Source of the DNA: Artemisia argyi
Lineage: Eukaryota; Streptophyta; Magnoliopsida; Asterales; Asteraceae
Assembly (NCBI GenBank): GCA_030686995.1
Contig: CM060708.1
Coordinates: forward strand, 185,624,749 to 185,688,748
Length of the DNA: 64,000 nt
Direction: 5' to 3'
How positions within the stretch are numbered: the stretch's first letter is position 1; each line of letters starts with the position of its first letter. The translations under genes were made by a program, and so were the position numbers. Under the pieces are notes generated by a model. It had not been told where the DNA came from and did not search any database. It saw only the letters and a list, made by a program, of their open reading frames with translations. Below, piece by piece: positions 56,901 to 64,000 of the stretch.

Positions 56901-57990
56901 AGCTTGCATAGTTCTTATTTTTAAGTTCTAAAAAAGATGTTTTCACAAAAGTTTGTTCTTATCAGTATATAATTAGATTTGTAAAAGAAAAACAAAGAAA
57001 ACCTAAAATTAAAAAAAGTGATAGCTTCTATTTAAGCCAATTTGGCTTATTTTTCTGCTTATTTATAAGCACTTTCTAGTTTTAAATTTTTCTTAGGTTC
57101 CTATTAGTCAGTAGTATTTTCAATAATTTTTCCAGATTTTTCTCTTTTCATTTAGTATTTATTATAATTAATATTAGTTTAAATAATAATTAAGTAATAT
57201 TAGTTAATTAAATAGTTTTATTAATTTTTATTTAACAACAGTACTTTTTTATATTTTTCCTAGGTTTTATATATCATAAAATAATTTTAGGAAATTTTTC
57301 ATAATTTTCACTATTCATTTTCTATTTTTCTTAATTAATTTAGTTTAATTAATTTTAAAATAATAAATACGTAAATAATTAGTAAATAGTTTAATAATAA
57401 CTTTTATAAACTTTTTATGATTTGTTAGGATTCCTGTGATGGTTAATTAATTTTATAAAAATTTTCATATTTTTCTAAGTCATTTTAGTATTTTTCTTAA
57501 ATTTAAATTAGTTTTATTAAATATTAAATAGATTAAATTAGTTTTTAATTAATAATAAATAATAAAGTAATCAAAAAATAATTTTCTTTTTAATTAAATT
57601 TTCTTTTAATATTAAGTTTGTAAAAATTTCATTTCCACCCCCTGTACCTTTTAATTTGTGCAAAACTCACCTTTTTCTCTGTCTGTAGACGTTTCTGATT
57701 GTTAAATTATTTACGTTTGATTATATCTGTAATTCTGTAATTGTTAATACTGTTTCATTATCTTAATACCAAGCAATTAGTAGTGTAAATCAATCCAAAT
57801 CTTTATCTGTTACTATTCCCTAATCACTGAGTCCCATAAACGTTTCCAAAACACAATTTCAATCTCATTGGGACTTAAAGACCCGGGGATTTCCCTGTAC
57901 TTCCACGGATTATATATCTTGCACTCCCTCTCAGGTTTGACCTGTTGACCACACCTGGTTGACTGGTTAGTTTCGGAGGAGTCAGTATCA
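53943..57990 (+). repeat. D2: second long D-type LTR (about 4.0 kb)
   Basis: It is homologous to D1 in opposite orientation. It starts TGATGTGTGC with a terminal hairpin (53946-53963), has GGTCCCT-type repeats (54170-54600), CACCTATAAAGAAG (about 55010), an AT-rich part (57090-57620) and an end with GACCCGGGGA, ACTTCCACGG and GTTGACC. It probably ends CAGTATCA (57990). No 5-bp duplication is seen (TGTAT left, CTCCT right), so it may be a truncated or rearranged insertion. No attached coding region. Confidence 0.5.
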
Positions 57991-58927
57991 CTCCTATCAC
58001 CCGCACTTAATCTTAAGTGTAAGGAGAACTCCTCTTCTTCTCGTTAAATAAGGGTAGAGTCAGGCTCATAACTCGAACAAAACAAGCGCTTCTTGGGAGG
58101 CAACCCAAGTTTTTAATTGTTTGTTTGTTTGTTTTTCTTTATTTGTTTGTGTCATATATATGCTACATCATTATTGTTTAATTTTCATGTTTCGAATAAA
58201 TTTGTGAAAATGCTTTATTTTGTCTTTAAGTTCGTCTTGATTACATATAAAGATATTTTACAAAAACATAAATGTAGGGAAGTTTATATTTGTTTTTAAA
58301 GAACGAAATTCAAACATGAAAGTTTACAATTAATGATGAACATATATTTTATCGTATTTGTGTGTTTGTTTGAGTCAAGTGATTATATCGAGTCATAATG
58401 AATGTTTGACAGAATTTCTAGTTTTTAATTATTAGGTTTTTCCAGAAATTTTCCATGAACAAATCGTAAATATTCTGTGAGGTCTATCCTGACGGCATCA
58501 AGGTTTACACCTGACGGCATCAAGCACTGTAGCAACAGTTTTCCATATTTTTGTTTTTCTTTCGAAACTTAATTTTTGAAAATTTCTAGAACTTTTAAAT
58601 TTTTAGGTTTCTATAAACATTTATTTTCCAAGCATTATATATTATTTGCTTTCTAGGATTTAATTTTAGTATATATAGTGTTTACCGCTGATTTTATGCA
58701 AGGTTTCGTGTTCCTTTTCTTATTGATTTACAAGTTATATTGGAAAAGAAGATTCAAGTGAACATTGGAATTGAAGCTTATCATCTTTATTCTTCTTGGA
58801 GGAGGATTAAAACATATTTTCACATAGTCCATGCCGAGCTAATCAAGAGAGTATTAGTTTAACTATCTATTTTTTTTGCTATCATAACTTTGATACTTTT
58901 CAAAAACATTGGGGACAATGTTCAATA
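57991..58927 (+). other. 3' region of element E
   Basis: It contains the AAGCGCTTCTTGGGAGGCAA motif (about 58084), two TGACGGCATCA boxes (about 58489, 58513) and the AACATTG hairpin (58905-58922). This matches the order in A and B. Non-coding. Confidence 0.65.
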
Positions 58928-59278
58928 TGTTAGGAATATAAATATTCACGTGAAAGACTCGGTCACCCCAAGTATAGATTAGCATTACGTAGCTCGTAGT
59001 CTTAGTAATATTTAGCTAGTACATAGTTAGTTATCATAGTATTTGTGGAGTTGGGTCGGGTCTTTACCCACTGTCAGCTCACTCCACAGCCCATGTAGGG
59101 GTGTTTTCTGTTTTAGTATAAATACCCCTTCCCTTGTGTGGGAAGGGTTGGACCCTTCATTCTATTAATCTAATATCTCTTTGAATCTCTCTCTAAAAAG
59201 GCTCCCACTCTTGTTTATCTTTCTAGATTCGAACTAAACCACAAAGACCATACATGTTGTGATTATGAGTATCCAACA
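58928..59278 (+). repeat. 5' LTR of element I (351 bp)
   Basis: It begins TGTTAGGAATATAAATATTC and ends GAGTATCCAACA. TATAAATA lies at 59117-59124 and a hairpin (CCTTCCC-TTGTGT-GGGAAGG) at about 59126-59146. The primer site starts two bases after its end. Confidence 0.8.
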
Positions 59279-59280
59279 AT

Positions 59281-59293
59281 TGGTATCAAAGCC
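59281..59293 (+). other. Primer-binding site of element I (tRNA-iMet type)
   Basis: TGGTATCAAAGCC matches the initiator tRNA-Met complement with one mismatch. Confidence 0.8.
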
Positions 59294-59524
59294 ATGGTTT
59301 GATCATATGTGGATACTCGGATTTGTAGCTTGGTTTTGTGGTTTTTAGATTGGTTAGACTAGTTTTCTTGAAAATACCTTGGATTGATCTTGCTTGTGGT
59401 TAGAATTGGAATATGTTTGTACTTTCATGATTAGGAATGTTATATGTGACTTGTTTTGTGTTTAGATAGCTTGTTTCATAAGGTTATTGGTGTATTTGAG
59501 CAAATTCGTGTAGTGTTTTGATGA

Positions 59525-59790
59525 GTTTCTAGGTTGCGATTTGTGTCTCGGTAAGGTTATTCTAGGCTGCGATTTGTGTATTGATTTGGAAAGTTCTGGT
59601 TGTGATTTATGTGGTTTCTGAGTTGCGATTTGGTAGTTAACGAAAAAGGGAAAATAATACAAAATGTAAGATAGCGATATTTCTGTCCTTTATTGCACTG
59701 CGATTTGTAGGTATTGCGATTTGATGTGCACTGTGATTTGTCCTTGCGCTTTGTCTAGCTTAGATTTATCCTCTTGCGATTTGTGTCTAG
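59525..59790 (+). repeat. Irregular repeats of TGCGATTTG in the leader of element I
   Basis: About ten copies of TGCGATTTG or one-mismatch variants occur within 265 bp at irregular spacing, often followed by TGT or TAG. Meaning unknown. Confidence 0.65.
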
Positions 59791-60676
59791 CTGAGAGTTT
59801 CATGAGAGGGTTGAGAGAGGTCAAAGGACAAAATGTGTCAAAAGGCCAAACTTGAAACAGGATTCAAATGATGAGAAACAGGTTTTTCAAACTCTACACT
59901 GTCGTCTTACACCGGTAAAGCTAATTTGGAGACCAAAGCAAAGTCGTTCATAATCTTTCAAATGTTCAAAATCTGTAATGCTTTCGATGCATTATAAGAA
60001 TGACTCTGCTTTCTACATCACAAATGCTGAAAGATTTCCGTTTATCACAAAAAATAAATCTTCAAAATGAACCCATGAGGTTCAACTTTTGAGGGAAATC
60101 TTCTTCTCCAGCTTTTAAAACTCCAAGAGAAACACCGGGTTTCTCAAACAACTTTTCAACGAAAAAAGAGTTTTTAAATCTCCATTGATTCCACAAGTGT
60201 TATTTCAAAATGAAACACTAGTTTTTAGTCCTCGATGGAATTCAATGAAAGGAACGTGCATCGCTATACCATTCTTTAAAACAAACGTGCACTAAACTGT
60301 TTTGTAAATATTTAAAAGCATAAAAACACAAAAAGATTTTCCAATTTCATAAAACTTTTATAAAAATAAAATACAAAAATATAAAAATTCAAAAAGAAAA
60401 CACAAAATCAGAAAAACAAAAAATTCCAAAAATATTCTTCTCACGACATGTCTCTCGTGTAATCAATATTATGTACATTTCTAGAAATGTCATTCAATAA
60501 TGACACGGATTCATACATATGCTTGAGCGAGAGTTCTTCTAAGCTTTTCAAATAATGTTTTCTAAAATTTGTCGTTTCTCAAAACGTTTCTTTCAAAATG
60601 GCTTGCTATTACTTCAGATAGCAATCCGGTTTTCAAAATGAGGAAAACACGTCGCCAAAAAGACGGTTATTCCTAA
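59791..60676 (+). other. Internal sequence of element I, no recognised coding region
   Basis: It has many AAAA/TTTTCAAA stretches and no gag-like reading. It ends with CCTAA, the left target copy of LTR H. Confidence 0.4.
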
Positions 60677-62118
60677 TGATGAGGCAAAAAGTGTACCACT
60701 TTTAAGGGGTCATTTGAGCCTAAATTCGTGATTATTTGATCAATTATTGCCCTAAATCGTTCCTTTTGTCATTTTAGGTACTTTTGAGGAGAAATCTGAA
60801 AAAGAAAGCGTTTTGGACGTTTCTGGAGCTCAAAAGTGAAGAAAACGACAAAGTCTCAAAATTCCTTGCTGGGAACAGTACCTGACGACGTCAAGCCTTG
60901 ATACATGACGGCATCAAGAGTGACAAAAGATGTGGAAGTGTATATTATAACGTGACACCCCAGAACATTTTCAATGTAATTGGCCTGACGGCGTCACAAA
61001 CGCCGTCAAGGTCAAAATGCATGTGACGGCCCAGAGTAGATTTACACATGAAGGCGTCAAGACTGGATCTAGGCAATACGAATTTCAACTTAGCGGGGAG
61101 TTGACGGCGTCAGAAGCCAATACATGATGCCTTCAGGATGCTCTGTCTATATATATTTTTCTAATTTTTCATTGTAAAGTGTAGAACAAGTTGTGGAATA
61201 CTAAAACACAAACCCTAGGTCGAATTTCCTGCATATTGAAGGGGTTTCAAACCCTTATTTCTTCCATGTTTGAATAAAGATAAGTCTTCCAATAATCATT
61301 CAATATGTCTATGTATTGTTTGATTCTATCTTATGCTTGTCTTTCTTTTAACATGTTAGGGTAGGTTTTTATTGTGTTTGCTTATATGTAATGAAACCTA
61401 GATGTTGATTATTGGTTGATTATTTGTTTATAATTGTTACGGATGATTGTATTCGATGTTAGGCTTAAGAAAACTGGCAGACTTCCATTGGTAACTTGCT
61501 TGAACGTCTTAAGAAACATGAACGGAGGTGTACTACGATTTTTGGTTGTATTTAATGCATAAGTAAATTCTAATGATCCCATGTTAGGAGCTTTTAGTCG
61601 ACTCGACATAGGAGTGAAGTAGGATCTTATAGAGTTAGAGAAAATTGTACAAGGCCCTACGACTAGTATTAAGGAATATAACCCGTCATCCATGCAATTG
61701 TAACCAGCTAATCAACCGGTAAAAGATATCTAGGGAGTAATGAAATCTAAGTAAACACATCTTTTCTCATTATTGTTTCCATCACATTAGTTTAATTTCA
61801 TTTCTATTATTTTGTTTTGATTGCATCTTAGTTAATTGGGTTAGTTGGCTAGCAATTAATTCCGCCTACTCCTTCAAAACCCGAGATTTTACTTGCTTTC
61901 ATAAAATATAAAAAATACAAAAAGAATCATCCCTCACCTCTAGACCTAGTTTAGTAGGCTTTCTAATCCTAGCGACATTATTCCTGAGTTGAACGATCAA
62001 TCCCCCGGTACTTGTCACTATACTATACTACAACGATCAGGTACACTGCCTGGTGGGGGTTGCAAGCTTCTCAAGATCCCTTGAGAGGTAAAATCTGTTG
62101 CGAGAATCCCCCGTATCA
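60677..62118 (+). repeat. H: solo Athila-like LTR (1442 bp)
   Basis: It runs from TGATGAGGCAAAAAG to CCCCGTATCA and is flanked by CCTAA at 60672-60676 and 62119-62123. It holds TGACGGCGTCA-type boxes (about 60880-61135), a TATA-like CTATATATATT (about 61147) and the exact tRNA-Asp complement ACTATACTACAACGA (about 62022-62036). It belongs with the A/B LTR group. Internal region lost, presumably by LTR-LTR recombination. Confidence 0.88.
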
Positions 62119-62123
62119 CCTAA

Positions 62124-64000
62124 CAACGGGAGAAGTTCACCCGGGCATAGATTACTTTACATCCGTGTGCCCTCGATTTAATGTACGCTTCAGTGCATTA
62201 TTTCTTAATTAAGAAGAGAAGTTTTCTTTTTACAAAAAACAAATATTTTTCTATCTATGATTCATCAGAAAATTATTTGTGGTTAAAGTGGTAGTTTAAT
62301 CTAGAATTTGAAAATCAATCGAACTTAGATTTTTCATAAAATTTGCCACTCAATCTATGACAAAAAGTTTAAAATTTTCCATTATAGTTTAATAGATAAC
62401 GGGTCACAGATTAAGGGGGAGAGTGTATTTCAAATTTTATTTTAGATCAACAAATGTCTCTCTTTGTTCAGTTTAAGCGATGAATAAAAATGTGGTGTTA
62501 TGTGTCTATATATGAATTTTTCTTGAGTTTTACTTTAAACTCCAAATCATTTTAAACTGATCAAATTTGACACTAACATTCTCTCTCACGGATTGAGGGG
62601 GAGCATTGAGATGTTCCATTATCAGAATATACATAAAATCCAACCACATTTTCTCCCAAGTTTTCTAACTTATTTAAATCAATTGGGATCACAAATCTCA
62701 AAAGGTTTGAAATTTATGATCGGGGGAGAGAATGTGATTTAAATATGAAATCTGATAAAATGTGATCTTTTGGACTCAAGTGTAAAGATCTCTCATATGT
62801 GCAAAACTCTTTCGTATATCGATGCACATATTGAGGGGAAGCGTATGGTTTATGATGGCATTTATGGAAGAATACCAAAGACCGACCATTGTAGTTAATA
62901 CACTAGGGTTATAAGGATGATAAGGTTAGGTATTAGTTCCCATGATCCAGCCAGAACCGGAGGGATCTTCCTAGGGACAATCTTATAGGTAGAGTAGAAG
63001 TCCTTAGGAAAGATGAAAAAAGGAGAAAAGTGAGAATAATGGAAGAGTGCCGACTAAGATGGAGCTAGTACTGGAACAAACCCAACAAGGTACTAGTAAT
63101 GAAGTTTCGGTAAGCTCTGAAGGGGTTGAAGAATGAAAGAGAAATGTAAAGATAAATGGTGAAAAGAAATAGCCCTCCATATATTCAACCTTAGGACAAA
63201 AACCAGGTTCAATTCATATGCTATCGGTTGTTACTAAGGTAGCCCCGGTATTGAAGACAAGACTTTATGGACCCAGTGACACACTACATTAAAACCTTCC
63301 AAGCCACTCAAGTTCTCTTAAAAGTACTTGTTTCATTCTCACGAGGAACCCTGCATTATCTATCGACCGCTCATTACGAGTCATGTAGATATTAAAATAG
63401 GAGACACCTCTCCTGTCTCCGATTGCAGAATCAAAATGCACTATTGAGTCTAGAGCCAAGAGATCATCCATAAATCTCATTAGGACACACTTCCAATATG
63501 GTATTCCCAGAAAATCTGTGTGATACGAAAGTATTCATAATGAAGATGGAAATCCCTCTAGAGCCAACATTAAACAAACTTTTGGTGGGTGGCATGTGTG
63601 ATCCTTCATGGATCAAATTTGTGACAACTGGAAAGAAACGATGGGGCGATTCTCATTTGAAACAAACTAGTTCCAAGAAATGAATTGACGGATACTTTTG
63701 GAAAACCTTCGATGTGCTCAACAATTGTTTTCAAGCACATCGACTGCGTATAATTTTTGAAACAAAAGTATTTGTAACCAAAAATTGATATCTCTCATAA
63801 AACCTTCATCGTATTGCAAAAACTCTTTATCTAGCAATACACGATTGTTTTTCAAAATCAGTTTTTCATTAATCAGTGAATCCTAATTCGCTGGTTCACT
63901 CACTCTGTGTTGTCTACTTTGAGACGCTCCGGTATGGGAATGGCTAGTACAACTGCGAAACCCTGTCAAGGAAATTCTTCAGAATATTACCTGATCACAG
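62124..64000 (+). other. Sequence right of LTR H, probably continuing element I
   Basis: No gene recognised. It has repeated G-rich purine tracts (about 62413-62846) in AT-rich sequence. Further on are short open frames on both strands (63289-63480 minus, 63498-63683 plus) without recognisable similarity. The last 300 bases (TTTTGAAACAAAAG, GCAAAAACTCTTT) resemble the style of 59900-60650 but are not an obvious repeat of it. Confidence 0.3.

Larger units (their letters stand above)
51200..58927 (+). mobile_element. Element E: decayed Athila-like element, 5' LTR to 3' region, interrupted
   Basis: A 5' LTR (51200-52641) and tRNA-Asp-type primer site TGGCACCGCTGCCAGGGA (52648-52665) are followed by a degraded gag. 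The D2 block (53943-57990) follows, then a 3' region from the AAGCGCTTCTTGGGAGGCAA motif (about 58084) to the AACATTGGGGACAATGTT hairpin (58905-58922). Pol is missing. Copia element I begins at 58928, so E's own 3' LTR would lie beyond the window or is lost. Confidence 0.7.
58928..64000 (+). mobile_element. Element I: copia-type element with short LTR, continuing past the window
   Basis: A 351-bp LTR (58928-59278) with a TATA box is followed by the primer site TGGTATCAAAGCC (59281). No gag or pol was recognised up to the window end. The sequence is interrupted by solo LTR H (60677-62118). The 3' LTR is not in the window. Four G-rich tracts (about 62413, 62594, 62721, 62836), such as AAGGGGGAGAG and GAGGGGGAG, resemble polypurine tracts. 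It may be a large derivative without coding capacity. Confidence 0.55.

Noticed and set aside
53943..57990. D2 as a clean solo LTR
   Set aside because: Five-base flanks TGTAT and CTCCT do not match, so a simple insertion is not supported; only homology to D1 is claimed.
51200..62118. A single element bounded by LTRs 51200-52641 and 60677-62118, both 1442 bp long
   Set aside because: The two LTRs are only moderately similar, and 60677-62118 has its own target duplication (CCTAA) on both sides, so it is a separate solo LTR. The equal length is a coincidence.

Overview
The window is nuclear DNA of a flowering plant, probably a eudicot. It is AT-rich and contains LTR retrotransposons of two typical plant groups: Athila-like Ty3/gypsy elements with a tRNA-Asp primer site, and Sirevirus-type Ty1/copia elements. 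It also holds MITE-like terminal-inverted-repeat elements, tRNA-derived SINE-like units and long TA microsatellites. The only recognisable host gene is a broken galacturonosyltransferase (GAUT10/11-like) copy. I see no intact host gene. An Asteraceae origin is only a guess.

Layout. 1-3917: 3' part of an Athila-like element (A) with its 3' LTR. 3918-6139: host-like DNA with exon-like scraps, a SINE-like unit and degenerate repeats. 6140-15188: complete but dead Sirevirus (C), flanked by a 5-bp target duplication (ACTTA). 15189-18607: GAUT pseudogene and exon-like pieces. 18608-29405: complete, recently inserted Athila-like element (B) on the minus strand, flanked by CCAAC. 29411-32798: exon-like host remnants. 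32799-36682: probable 3.9-kb solo LTR (D1, minus). 36683-43981: host-like DNA with a 386-bp tandem duplication, a SINE-like unit, two TIR elements separated by TA microsatellites, and a hAT-like MITE. 43982-51199: second, truncated Sirevirus (F), interrupted by a repeat-rich insertion that itself carries a solo Athila-like LTR (G, flanked by ATGAA). 51200-58927: remnant of a third Athila-like element (E), interrupted by a second long D-type LTR (D2). 58928-64000: a short-LTR copia element (I) entered at its 5' end and interrupted by another solo Athila-like LTR (H, flanked by CCTAA).

How the parts work together. The elements are in successive stages of decay. B has LTRs about 1.5% different and only four breaks in gag-pol. 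C has eight nonsense codons and one frameshift in gag-pol, but its extra 3' ORF is uninterrupted. F, E and A have lost most coding sequence. G, H and D1 are reduced to single LTRs.

The most interesting signals are regulatory. (1) Both Sireviruses carry, upstream of the 3' ORF position, a second copy of their own palindrome-rich LTR promoter region; the palindromes differ between the two elements, but the LTR and internal copies match within each. (2) Athila-like LTRs carry arrays of an 11-bp palindrome just upstream of the TATA box, and the palindrome changes symmetrically between subfamilies. (3) The U5 of the Athila-like LTRs contains a 15-nt complement of the 5' half of tRNA-Asp, besides the usual primer-binding site. 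(4) The 3' region of these elements has two perfect 8-bp-stem hairpins with tetraloops of the form RGGA.

All assignments are from reading the sequence; no database search was run.
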